DNA of 64,000 nt from Melanocharis versteri (Eukaryota > Chordata > Aves > Passeriformes > Melanocharitidae), in NCBI GenBank assembly GCA_013397845.1, contig VZTG01004270.1, forward strand, positions 230,742-294,741, given 5' to 3'. The position numbers and the translations under genes were made by a program. Positions 37,601 through 48,522 of this stretch are shown here, one piece after another; the first letter of the stretch is position 1, and the number at the start of each line of letters is the position of its first letter. Below the pieces are notes generated by a model, which saw only the letters and a list, made by a program, of their open reading frames with translations, was not told the origin of the DNA and did not search any database.

Positions 37601-38889
37601 CAGCAGCATGGACACAAGTTCTCTGCTGGAGTAGCTCGTCCCAGGTTCGGGGCAGATGCTACCCCCAAAATGTTTCCTCTCCTGGAACAACGCTTGGAAG
37701 GGGGAAAAACATGTCACCCTTCACCAAGGGAGTATTAGAAGATCCTCTCCCATGTGTCAGTTGTGTAAATTGTTAAAAAAGTCTTCGTTTTTTCTAGAAA
37801 AATAAAAATACCTGAGCTCTTGGATTGTGAAGACTGTGTCATGGCCATGCTCCCATTTCTGTGTACAGTTCTCCTACTCTGGCTTTATACGTGCAAGGGA
37901 AGCTCTGTCAGAAAATATCTAAATATCTCTGCTGCTCTTGTTGCAAGGTGATTCAATTTCGAAAATAATTTTAATTAAAAATGGAATAAACTAGATAGAC
38001 AAAATCTAATGCCTCCCCTACCTGCTGTGCCTCCCAAACCTGAGATCATTCTCATTTGAGTGTCTGCTTGGGTATTTCTGCTCCCCATGTGCAAAGTGCA
38101 TTTTCTCTTCTGCTCGGTCTGACAAGGTATTTGCATCTTGTGCTAAACAAGTGAAACAAAGCCCTCTTTGAAGTGCATAAAGCCATTTATTTCAAAGGGG
38201 AACCATGGAGTGTGGCATGTTGGCAGTGCACTTGGCTTGAATTTATCTTGAAATGCCAAGATGTCTTTTGTGTGTTTTTATAATGACATCATTAGCACCT
38301 CTAAAGACTGTTTCACTATCTTCCAGGTAGAAATTCAGACAGATAGGAGTATCTGAGTGAATGGAAGACAGGCAGGTACACTGCACAAGCTAATTTTCTT
38401 GAGCCAGTAGACCAGCAGTAGCACCCAGCCCCTGGGAGGACAGAGCTGCCTACTAGTCTGCTTCACCCACAAGCACCACATGCTTTACCTACAGGCTATT
38501 TCTTATACATACATAAGGGAAACTCCCTTAAAACAGTCACTTCCTTAACCTTCATTAAGGCCCTATGTAGACTCATCTTTGATGCCTGCAGATCCCTGCC
38601 AGCTGGCAATGCCTGGCTGTTGCTGAGCAGAGAGTTCTTCATGTGTAACGCTGCTTGCCTTTCCACTTCCTCCTCCTCCCTCCCCGCGAGTCCGTCTCCT
38701 CCACCTGCTGCATCTTGTTCTAATCTGGTTTGTGAGCACTTTAGGTCAGGGACTGTCTAATTTATAGCGTGTCTGCATGCCCCCTAGCACTAGGTAAAAG
38801 CTATTAATTCACATCACCCTGTACTTAGAGAAAGTTTTATGGGATCAATAGAGCTGTGCTATTAATAATACAGCTAAAGTGTAGTAACT
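31691..38889. other. Unique noncoding stretch with homopolymer runs
   Basis: No gene is recognised in this 7.2 kb. A perfect 18-base palindrome, TTTCATTTTAAAATGAAA, is at 32103-32120. A 15-base A run lies at 33642-33656 and a pyrimidine tract at 34974-34998. An inverted repeat GCTTGCT/AGCAAGC is at 37383-37389 and 37394-37400. The A run at 33642 is not preceded by anything resembling a processed pseudogene. Confidence 0.5.
35250..35470. other. Candidate conserved element with three ATTGCAA motifs
   Basis: The heptamer ATTGCAA occurs at 35415-35421, 35424-35430 and 35442-35448, together with AACAATT and AACAATG cores. ATTGCAA resembles C/EBP half-sites, and AACAAT is the SOX core. The surrounding 200 bases are AT-rich and free of simple repeats. 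The motif repetition is visible; enhancer function is inferred and unsupported by alignment. Confidence 0.2.
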
Positions 38890-39000
38890 TCATACTGTGC
38901 ATCACCTCAGAATAGCCCCACAACCTATTATAGAAAGAGAGTAATTTCCTCAAAGCTGTGGCTGCAACCAGACCTGGGGTTTAGCTGTCCATTGAAGTAT
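38890..39000 (-). mobile_element. Possible MIR-like SINE relic
   Basis: The plus strand shows 'GAGAGTAATTTCCTCAAAGCTGTG' around 38936-38959, followed by 'AACCAGACCTGGGGTTTAGCTGTCC'. This follows the order of a reversed MIR core and tRNA part ('agtaacttgcccaaggtc' type, then 'tgggatttgaac' type). Similarity is weak and the call rests on pattern alone. Confidence 0.25.
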
Positions 39001-39869
39001 TTGTTGAACCTGAGAACCTTTGTCACAAAGACAAACCAGGCTGGGCGTGGTGCTGGCAAATCTGATTTGAACTTGAAGAATTTCAGAAATGCTAGAAGTG
39101 TGAAGGAAACTTTCTCCTCAAATCACTATAAGATTGCATCAAAACTTATTTTAAAGCTTTCTTAATTTCTACTTTGAAGCTGTGACTCACATTTAGCATT
39201 TCTGTAGCACCTTTCAGTTTAAAATTGATTAGCGATGTTTGCTCAAATGTTTCACTTGAGGTTTTTTTTTAAATTCCTACATAGGTGTTGACTGAAGAGA
39301 AGCAGTAAGAGTGAGTGAAGTGGCAGCTGCTTTTTGACAGTCTTGCCCTGCTGCTTTAGACCATAAGGCTGCATGTGACTGGCAGTGTGACATTCTTCCT
39401 TGGCGCCCACAAACCTGAGTCCTGCTCTAGAGATGGGTGTGCCCTATGAACGCTCCAGGCTACAGCACTGCCCTTGGCAAGTGATCACACTGGTGGTCAG
39501 GGCAGAGGGGCAGTCCCTGGCCATGAGCTGGGAGCTTTCACTGTCACTTGGCCACAAAGAGCAGCAGAAGCAGCTTTGAGTTGAGGAAAGTTCTTACCAA
39601 CCAGCCACCAGGAGAACTGCCATTGCACACCTATGGTTTCAGGCTAGCTGTCATATTGACTGGTGCTATGCAGTTGGGGCTTGATATCCTCTCATCTCAG
39701 ATTATTTTTTGCAGACTGCCAAAGGCAGTGTCTTGGTGTGACATTATATCCGTGTTATTAAACATATGTACCCTGAGACAGGATCACAAAATGACATCCT
39801 GTCTTGCGGTGATTTTATGATGATTAGTCTTTTCCCTGATCGTCTGCTTTATGCCCAAAAATGGTTGCT
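39001..39869. other. Unique noncoding stretch, nothing recognised
   Basis: No repeat, gene or clear motif cluster is seen in these 870 bases. Confidence 0.5.
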
Positions 39870-40610
39870 GTAGCTTGAAGGTGGGTCCAGGGCAGCCTTG
39901 GGTTTTTCAAAGCCTCACTCCCGAGGCATTCGGCGTGCCGTGTGGTCTGGGGTTTCTTTTTGCTTGGCTAGCTTGGCTTTTTGTTAGCTTAGGCAAGAAG
40001 TTTCTTACCCTTTCCACAGCCTTGGAAAGGATGCAGCAGCAATCCTTGGGCAGCTTTTTCAAAGCGAACTGGGCAGCTCAGTTTTGGTCCAAGGTCAGAG
40101 ACCAGCGGGAAAGGTGAGGGGCCACTCTGTTTTGGCCCCACACCTCGGAAAATCCGAGCCAGCAGGAGAAAAGCAGACCAATCCCCACCTGCTTCATCTG
40201 CTGTGAAGAGGGGAGCAACACCAGAGATTCACCAGGTTCCCATCTGTTTGCCTGAGCTACTGCGTGAACCTTTTGTTTTTTGGGTTTTTTTTCTCCCTGA
40301 GACAGGAGCTGGCACCATCTTTCTCCCCAGTGCGTGGCCAGCCATTGTGGGGTGTTTTTCTTTCCCTGGCATTTTGGTTTTTTGTTCCAGTGTGTGTGGA
40401 GGGAGAGAGAGGTACAGTCTGACAGTTCGATATCCAGCATATATTTACCATTTTTTACTATGCCATGTGGGCATTCTGGCAATAAACAGTTTGTTTTTTT
40501 CACTTTCATCCACTAGTATTCATTTTTTATTGGTGGAAAGGAATTGTTGGAACCCTTCTTTTTAGAGAAAACACTCTGGAAAGAGTATTTTTCTCCTAAA
40601 CTTGTGTCCA
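39870..40610 (+). mobile_element. Avian endogenous-retrovirus LTR-like element
   Basis: I recognise this roughly 700-base block as a songbird LTR-type repeat. Landmarks in order are a 'GGTGGGTCCAGGGCAGCCTTGGG' region near 39880-39902, a 'GGTCCAAGG' block at 40086, 'GGAGGGAGAGAGAGGTAC' at 40398-40415, then 'TTCTGGCAATAAACAG' with the polyadenylation signal AATAAA at 40481-40486. It closes with 'TTTCATCCACTAGTATTCATT' near 40504-40524 and 'TGTTGGAACCCTTCTTT' at 40546-40562. The GT/T-rich stretch after AATAAA fits an LTR cleavage site. Edges are approximate and no target-site duplication was found. No gag, pol or env is present. Confidence 0.55.
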
Positions 40611-43600
40611 AACGGAGACACATCCTCCGAGCAGTGAATTCTAAGAGAGCCCAGACAAACACGTGAAAATACAGTGCTGTAGAGCTTTTTAAGGCGATGT
40701 TAGATCCCAGACCTTGGGCAATGTGCTCCCAGACTCACACTTGAAACCAGGAAGGGACGATGCATGCCATTATACCAATGCACTGCTGGAAATCCAGTGG
40801 GTGGTTATGAGGTCTCTGTGCAAAGAGCTACCTTAAAGCACTCTAACAAGAAGTCCTTTGCTTTGCCTCCCAGGAGTAAGTCCCATAAAGCTTTAGCAAC
40901 ATCTGTCTGAGCTTTTCAGCTCTGCCAGCAACCCCTGGGGAGTTTGTGATTGCTGGATGGATACCTGCCCCCCTGCAAGGCATTGCACACACACAGGGGG
41001 CGGAGAAGCCCGTGCATATTTGTACACAACTGAGTTTCTGCCAGGTGATTTTCATGTCAGAAAATTCCATCTTGCTTAACTGTAACCTCATCACGATGAG
41101 GAAGTAGAAACACATGCTTGGTTTGATGTTCCTGCACATACAATACCATTTACTGTCCTGGAGAAACCAGCTAGGACTTATTTTCCTGCTGTGACTTCCT
41201 TCTTCCAGGGCTTCACGAGCTCTTGGCACAGCTTTGAAATCCAACCTGGAGAATCAGGGGCACTTCTGAGAGAGGCAAAAGCAACAGCAGAGCCCTTGAG
41301 CTTGCTTTTCCTTCTGATGCTACACAGCCAGACGAAAAGGAAAAGAAAGCTGGGGGCAGTTCCTTTATGTCCTGACTTCAGAGATCACGAGAATGGTTTT
41401 GCTTTGGCATTGTTTACAATAGAACTGGGAATATCTTAGCAGCTGACTATTGATTTCGAAGGTGTAGTATAAACAAATGAGCCTAAGAATCAAGGGGACA
41501 TTTATCCTGTGACCATTGCTGCTACGTTTTCCTCAGGCATCATCATCTGAAACAAGTTCATTGTGTGAAACACTGTCTCTGCTGCCTGGGATATGTTACA
41601 CATCAGCTGCAGCTGACGCTTGTACCTAGCTATGCATACCAGCTGCACGTGTAATTCATTTTTAATAGTATATTTATGATTCAAACTGGGTCTTTCTGTC
41701 TCTTTTTTTTTTTCTCAGGCTATTTTTAAATTGCTCAAATGGCAGGGCATTCATTATTTCCACTAGATGACTACGTCGTTTTGTTCCCTAGTAGACGTTT
41801 CAAAAAGGAGTGTAGTGGTTTACTGTCTACTGAAAGTGGCTAATTAAGAAATGTATTTCTCAAATTAGTACTTGGAGCAGTTTCCCTGGACTGTCACGTG
41901 AAGAAAATTATTTTAGTAATTTTCCCAAAAGGTGAGAATGCTGTAACATAATGCAAACCTTCCCTGTATTTTCCTATAGGTGAAGGTTGTTGGTAGATAA
42001 GCCTTGACTTGTGATCTGATTAGTCTCTGCTTCAGGAGTGTCTTTTTGAAAGTGTGTACGTGTATCTGTATATGTATTGTATATAAAATATATAATTTTG
42101 TTTTTAAAGGTGAACACGTATGCCAGCTGAAGAGCATACATTCCACTTAATGTTACAGAAATGTGTTGGGAACAAACTTGTTCAGAAGAAAAGCATAGTG
42201 CGCTGGTGACTGAATAATGATTAATGTCTTAGCAAAATCACTGTTCTTGGGTAAAATCACTCAGCGAAGAACTACTGTGTTTAAGAACAGTCTTACCAGA
42301 GGAATAGATAGATCATACTTTGACATGCATTATCAATATGCTGGCGACTGCTTTTCTTCTCACATTTCATGATAAGAAAGTCACTGTGACCCAACCTCTG
42401 AAGTGTCCACACTGTCTTTTAAAACATGAACTAAGACCCATAGTTACACAGAAATTCAGTTAAGTTTTTACAGCAAGTTTCCACTTCATTCCACATTTTA
42501 TTAGTTATCGTGAAAAACCCTTTCTCTCTGATCTGTACATTTTCAGACGCTCTGAGTGACAGCCTTCTCTTTAAAGCCAGTTATTTCCTCTGTCAAATGA
42601 AGGGAGAGTCCTGTGGGGAACTTTCCAGGATAAGCAGGACTCATCCCCAGCTGTGGCCTTCTTTTTTTGAAAAATAAACCATGTTTCTTTAAACAAAATG
42701 GTAACACTTATGCTCCTAATTCTGCTTACCTCCTGGCCCGGGATTTGTAAATGTAAGTTCAGATTATGAATGCATGTGCAGTGTCTGATATTTCTAGGAA
42801 GAATACTTTATAACTGAAATCTCTCTTCTCCTGGGGATGAAAGCAAAACAAATTTAAGGATTAAATCACAGAGAGGTATAATCCCCAAGGGAAACTTACT
42901 TTAGTTATTATGATTATATTACGATATACGCTTCAGTACAGCAAAAGCTGTGTGAATACCATTTCAATGGGGAATAATTTTTAGTCTTACAGCCTATAGT
43001 ACATTATAATGCATTTCTGGAAGCTTGATGAATCGTAACTGCAATTCTCAGACATCTTTGCTTTCTGATATTCCTAACCTTCTCTTCTAAAAGAGAAAGG
43101 AAAAGAGTATGAGATTCATAAAAGAAAATCTTAAAACAATTTAGTTAGACAAGTTTTAATCACGCATTAATTACACGTCCCTATATGTGCTTCATGTTAT
43201 GCAGTGTTTATGCAGTTTCTGGAAAAATAACAGGGTGAACCATTTCAGAGAGTCTAGTGCTGCCTTTTTATTGGTGTGAGACCTGAGTGATCAACCCAGG
43301 TCAGCTTCTGGGTGGGTAAGTCACCTGTGCAAGGTGTGAGATGTAGGGAATTAGGTCCTCCTGCACACAGTGGCTGAATGCTTTTGCATGCTATTTCTCA
43401 CATGGAGCCTTGAGGCAGCAGATCAACCCCCAGAGCCCACTGTAGGCCCAATATTGGAGCACAGGACTGTACTCATAGCTGTGTTAAGACTCTGTTTTGC
43501 ATCCCACTGTGCCCAAGAAAGGAAATCTTCAACTCAGCTGTTGAGAAACGGAAGTTCGTGGATTTCAAATTACTTTTTTTTTGGAAGGTGAAACAGAAGC

Positions 43601-43924
43601 TGGTCCTGATGTTTGAGTGAATATGCAATAAATGAGACTAGCTAAAAGTAAAACAAAAGGATATGGTCGCAGTATAGCAAAGGCTAGAAATCCTATATAC
43701 AATAACTGGCAAGCCACTGCTGCCTGGTGGTGTTTAACAGCACTGTACAAGGGAACAGCTACACATCCTTCCATGTCCATAGTGAATTAACTGCTCTAGA
43801 AGACTGCTATTTGGTTGAGTATTCAGGTTTCCTGTCCACACAGCCAGATCCTTATTCTGCCACACATACCATCTAATTCCACCGTTTGCGTGTACCAAAC
43901 AATACAGTGTTTATAGATGCTTAA
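40611..43924. other. Unique noncoding stretch, no gene recognised
   Basis: No gene or element is recognised. A T run lies at 41703-41714 and an alternating TG/TA-rich stretch at about 42050-42100. Open frames up to 133 codons near 40843-41244 (minus) have no family motif. Confidence 0.5.
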
Positions 43925-44045
43925 CTAAAGAAGAGACTAAATTACTAGCCCAAAGTCATACATAGAGTCCCTCGGAGTAAGAACATGAGCCCAGATCTTC
44001 AAAACCCTAGTCTGGTGCCCTTACCATGAGATCAACCTTCCTGTG
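43925..44045 (-). mobile_element. MIR-like tRNA-derived SINE (minus strand)
   Basis: Read on the minus strand, this 120-base block begins with a tRNA-like head. 'CATGGTAAGGGCACCAGACTAG' (plus 44010-44031 reversed) resembles the SINE A-box region. Then 'GATCTGGGCTCATGTTC' lies where the B box falls, and 'TGACTTTGGGCTAGTAATTTAGTC' resembles the MIR core phrase for 'tgaccttgggcaagtcactta'. The order and spacing fit an ancient MIR-type SINE. Such copies predate birds and are inactive. It lies 105 bases before an old CR1. Confidence 0.6.
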
Positions 44046-44149
44046 AAGACTGAAAATCCATACTGGTTGCACTGTTGCACTGTATACAGGTGCCTCTAGA
44101 ATACCGTGCTCTTTACAGAGCACTTCATTACCAAGAAGGTATTGATTGA

Positions 44150-44330
44150 CACATTGGAGGGAGTTCAGAGAAGAGCAACAAAAATAATTAGAGAGTGAAG
44201 AGATTGACTGGAAAGATTGATTTAAGAGGGAAGATTAAGTGAGATAAATATGTATAGTTTGGCTCACCTGCAGCATGGTGCATAAGTCCACAAATATTTA
44301 AAGGATGTAAACAATCAGGAGGAAGAGCTA
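44150..44330 (+). mobile_element. Old CR1-type LINE fragment
   Basis: The phrase 'ACATTGGAGGGAGTTCAGAGAAGAGCAACAAAAATAATTA' (44150-44189) is the classic CR1 segment from the end of ORF2 or the 3' region. It is followed by degenerate 'GAGGGAAGATTAAGTGAGAT' and 'TATAGTTTGGCT' blocks and by 'AAATATTTAAAGGATGTAAACA' at about 44296-44317. It differs strongly from the young CR1 tails in this window and is probably much older. Stop codons occur in all plus frames. Confidence 0.65.
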
Positions 44331-47300
44331 CCAACACTGGTCCAGTCTATTTGTGATTTGGTGGTGCCACATGCTGTTGCTGTACAGAGCTTTCTCAGAG
44401 CGTGACTGGGTCACAAAGCCTGCCCCTCAGCGTCCTCAGGGGAAAAATGGCTATTGGGGTTTTGGGACCAGTGTGACAATACAACAGGATTCTCTTCTGG
44501 GCAATGGCAGGCACTGGGGTGGGGGGAGGTGGAGGGAGCAGGCACTTAACAGAGTCGTGGAGGGTGTTTCCTGATCTAGAGCAGCAGGACTCATACCAAT
44601 TGCATGAGACACTGGAGAGGAGACCTTGTAGTTAATACCTTTGTATCAGTTAATGTGAGTTGCCATCGTAACTATAATTCTTGATTATTGTGGAATAGCA
44701 CAACAAGAAGCCAGGTAAAGACTGTGGAAGTCCGTAGTAAGTCTGGATTGGACCATCCCAGCTTTGATCAACCATAGAATGAGTTGGAAACAAGCTACTT
44801 CAAATAAATCCTAAAATAACATTTGAGATTCGAATTTTTTTTCAAGGAGAAAGTGGATTTCCTAGTAATAATAAACCCTCCACGACCCTGTAGCTTTAAT
44901 AGTTTCAGGTGACATTTAGTGGCTGCCATCAAATAATCACAGCACAGAGCTTACTGGATGTCATTGCTCACCCAAGGAAATTTCCACATCATTCTAGGAA
45001 TATAACAGGCATGTCTTGTTGCTGTCCTTGCAGCAGGACAGGGCTGATGTTCCCATGTCCTGAGGCAAACCCACACCCAGTTGTGCCCATTGGTGTTGCT
45101 GCACGATAAATAGATCAGGATGGGGATGGGGGAGGATGTTGTGTGAGATGTGCTTTTTCCAACAGCATATCACTTTGCAAAGACAGAATGTGCTGATCTG
45201 TGAATTTATGCCTGGGAATTAAACATATCTACAGCAGAATCACATCGATGTGTGCAGCTGTGAGGAGATGCTAATGCGTAGCTGCATGTACAGAACTTTT
45301 CGGGTGAGCTTCCCTGCCCTCCTTTTCTTCCTGTGCAAGTAAAAGAAAAGCCACAGCTTGTTCTCCCATTACAACCACTGGCTTGTACATTCCCCTTTTC
45401 TTTTCTTTGCAGGCTCTGTTTGTAGTTATACAGTTAGGTCTCCACAGAGTAATTTACTGGTTGAATCTCTCCCAGAATCCAGCTTGAAACCAAGCTGTAA
45501 AAACAGCTGAGAGTGTAAATAATTCATGCAGACAATATGACTTTTTTATGTAAATTCGGTGCATTAACCCTCTATTATAATGATGGACGACAGATATGGG
45601 CGACGTTGCCTTGGTAAGAGCTAATGGATGGCCGCCATAAATTCACTGCACATTTTATTGTGTTGCTGGAAATTGTGCCTTCAGGCAATGCTGTTTACTT
45701 TTATGTAAAACTCAGGGTTCCCTAAATATTACAAATATTTTACATCCGACTCCTCAGCATTTGGGCACGGCACACAAATCAGACTTTCTTCATTTGAGCT
45801 GTAATTAAAGGTTTGGGTTTTTTTCAGGGACAATTATCTAAAATTATAAAGAGAAATATGTTTTCCCCTTTAGATGTTCAGTCATTGATGTATTAACAAA
45901 ACCTCTGAAGAAAGATATTAAATAACTGCAACATACAACTTTGCATTAGGCTATATGCTGTATGCATACATAAAAATTTGGAAATAGTTTCTTGTTACTG
46001 GTTTTTATTTTCTACCATTTCTTGTGCTTAGTTACACATAAAAGATTCTTCTTTTCCCCACACGTATGCTTCTCTCTATAATTCATATCTGTTTTATCAG
46101 TGTAATTCTCTGAACAGTGTCCTTGAGGATTTCTGTATCTCAGTAAACATGGCAACTTCAGTTCATTTCAGGGAATTTTAAATAAAGAATTCCTGGTTAC
46201 TTTTTGTTTCCACATGTTACTCTTTTGTACAGACCTTAAGTACATTGGGATGACACAGGTAATTTTTCTCACAAAAAATGGTCTCAGCAAAACAGAAACT
46301 TACTGTATATACTTAAGTACAATGTTTTCTTTACAAGTTTTTTAAGACATAATTATTATAAGCACACAATTAATCCAGCTTAATCAAACATTCAATTAAG
46401 TCTCACAGTACACTGTGGCTTTGGAAGAAGGAAACAAGCAAAAAGCAGTCACATGTAGAGAAGGATCCTACTTCTTCTGAGAGTGTGAACAGGGTCTCCT
46501 CCACAACAAAGGGAGGCAATGCCAGGAACAATGGCATGTTTGTCCCTGGCACGTTGGCCAAACACCAGCTGGCCAGAGGGCCTCGATGACTGGAGCAGTC
46601 TCTGGGAAAGCACCTGTGTGAGAGTTTATTGAAATCCCTGTTGGAATTTTTGAGGGAAATCTTGTAGATTAGCAGTGGTAAAAGCATGTTCGCTCAGTCT
46701 TCTTCTTTCAATGGAATGTGCCCGTTTGGGCAGTTTTGTTTTGATATCTCTGTGAAAAAACGCTGCACTAAGTTGACTAGGAGTGACTACAACTGAGCTA
46801 ACTCCAACAGAAATGCATCACACCTTCCAAAACACCCCAGTTCCCTGAGGTCTAAATAGAGGGCACGCTGTAAGAGAGGTGAAAACCACTGAATAGAAGG
46901 GCAGTGCAACAACTGTGCAGGGGGAAAAGGGCTAACAAAATTAATCACAGGTAGTATTAAGGAAAGTCTAGCAGTTTAATTACACATGAACCTATTTAAT
47001 AATCGGGTTTATTTTGTATCCTGGCTGAGCATGCTCCTTTCAACTATATTAGGAATGTCACAAGATAAAAGGACAAAACCCATTACCAAGGGCATTCACT
47101 TATTCTTAGTCTTCGATATTGACTGAGGCTCCTAAATTTGGACTTTCAGATTTTGCACTTTATTCTTCCGACGTGCTCTGATGTGCTCTACTGCCCTGAA
47201 GCCACTTTGCAAAATTCATAGCAGCTTTCACATGCTCTGATGCTTCTTGGGACCAATTCAATATCGAACAATAGATGTGTGTGCAGTAGAGCCAGGAAAT

Positions 47301-48278
47301 GTTACACAGGAGATCATAGGCTTATTCCCCAATAATATTTTGATTTGTAAAGTATTCCACTACAAAAAACACACACAGGAGACAGCATTAAAAAGCATTA
47401 GAGACCATAGCCAGCAAGACAGAAAGGTGTCTTAAAATACAGATTGACAGCAAGGGCTGGGGTATAAGCAGGACACACTAAATAATCAGTGGAAATGTTA
47501 TAGAACGAGTTTTCAGCATTTTACATTATTCAGCCATTTAACAAATGTCTCTTGGGACAGAATTTGGCCTTCAAAAAAAAAAAACCAAAACCTGATTTTT
47601 GACTTTTTTCCCCTGTTGTTTAAAATAAAGGTGTTTTTGTAATTCATGCATCAAGAGAAGGCCAGTTTTCCAGTCTTGTTCCTTGTCCAGTGCATTTCCA
47701 TGCAGAGCAGACACAGACATGGATTGCTGGAAGCAGTTATAGGGCAGGTTTGATCTGTTTGAAGGAGTCTATGTCTATGATCCAGGACATAATATTCAGC
47801 GTGATCCCTCTCTCTCTTCCTTATGGAGAGCAGAGTATCCCTCTGGTTAACAACATGCAGATCATAAGGCATCATACTGTCCAGGTAGGCAGTTTAAATG
47901 TCAAATGCTCTGAACTCTCGAGCAGTAATTTTTGGCTGCCACCCCATCTTGGATGGTTTGCTTCTATGGAATTTGTTGCAAGGATCACAAGACTTCGGTT
48001 GCACGGGGGGAAACAGCACTTTCTTTCCTGTGCTGCAGTACCAGCTGTGTCATGTGTATCTCAGAGGTGATAAAACGAGAGGGAAATGTATTTTGAGATG
48101 GAAGCAGAGCTTGAAAGCATATGGGCTGCCTTGTAGGATTATGAAGAGAACATTTCTCTTCCTCATGATGAACATGTCCCTGGGTCAGTCCAAATACTAT
48201 CTGCAATTGCAGATTGCTACAAATCAGAGTCCCTAACGAGCCTTCCTTAATTTCCTCTAGAACAATAATGTTCTTGTA
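44331..48278. other. Unique noncoding stretch with a candidate conserved element
   Basis: No gene is recognised. A G-rich run lies at 44516-44540 but holds only three proper G runs, so it does not meet the strict quadruplex pattern. The part 45500-45800 is described separately as a candidate conserved element. An A run lies at 47574-47584. The open frame at 47690-48070 has no family motif. Confidence 0.5.
45500..45800. other. Candidate conserved noncoding element with RFX- and YY1-like sites
   Basis: In otherwise AT-rich DNA the stretch retains clustered CpGs at 45588-45634. GTTGCCTTGGTAAG at 45605-45618 is one base from an RFX X-box (GTNRCC, two bases, RGYAAC). GCCGCCAT at 45631-45638 matches the YY1 core. 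Flanks hold TTTATG, TAAT and ATTACAAATATTT motifs. The mix of retained CpG and AT-rich homeodomain cores resembles conserved enhancers. Conservation itself was not tested. Confidence 0.3.
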
Positions 48279-48363
48279 TTCTTCATAGAACCGTGGTTTG
48301 TTTTGGAAGGGACCTTTGAAGATCATCCAGTCAGACACTGCTGCCATGGGCCTTTCACTGACA
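48279..48363 (-). mobile_element. CR1 LINE 3' tail, minus strand
   Basis: The plus strand reads 'CATAGAACCGTGGTTTGTTTTGGAAGGGACC' at 48284-48314, then 'GAAGATCATCCAGT' and 'CTGCCATGGGCC', the reverse of a young-type CR1 3' end. It is cut off after about 85 bases where a plus-strand CR1 begins. It has no coding capacity. Confidence 0.8.
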
Positions 48364-48522
48364 CTGGGATAGGTTTCACAGAGAAGTCGTGGATGCCCCA
48401 TCCCTGGAAGTGTTCAAGGCCAGGTTTCAAGCAACCTGGTCTGGTAGAATGATGGAACTGGGAGTTAGAACTGGATGATCCTTAAGGTTGTTTCCAACCC
48501 AAACCATTTCTGGATTCTGTGA
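48364..48522 (+). mobile_element. CR1 LINE 3' end, plus strand
   Basis: The blocks 'GTGGATGCCCCATCCCTGGAAGTGTTCAAGGCCAGG' (48389-48424), 'CAACCTGGTCTGGTAG', 'GAACTGGATGATCCTTAAGG' (48468-48487) and 'TTCCAACCCAAACCATTTCTGGATTCTGTG' are a full-order CR1 3' end in the plus orientation. It abuts a minus-strand CR1 tail directly. The two tails point outward and their truncated 5' sides meet near 48364. Confidence 0.9.

Noticed and set aside
44507..44545. G-rich run as a quadruplex site
   Set aside because: Only three separate runs of three or more Gs are present, so the standard four-run pattern is not met.
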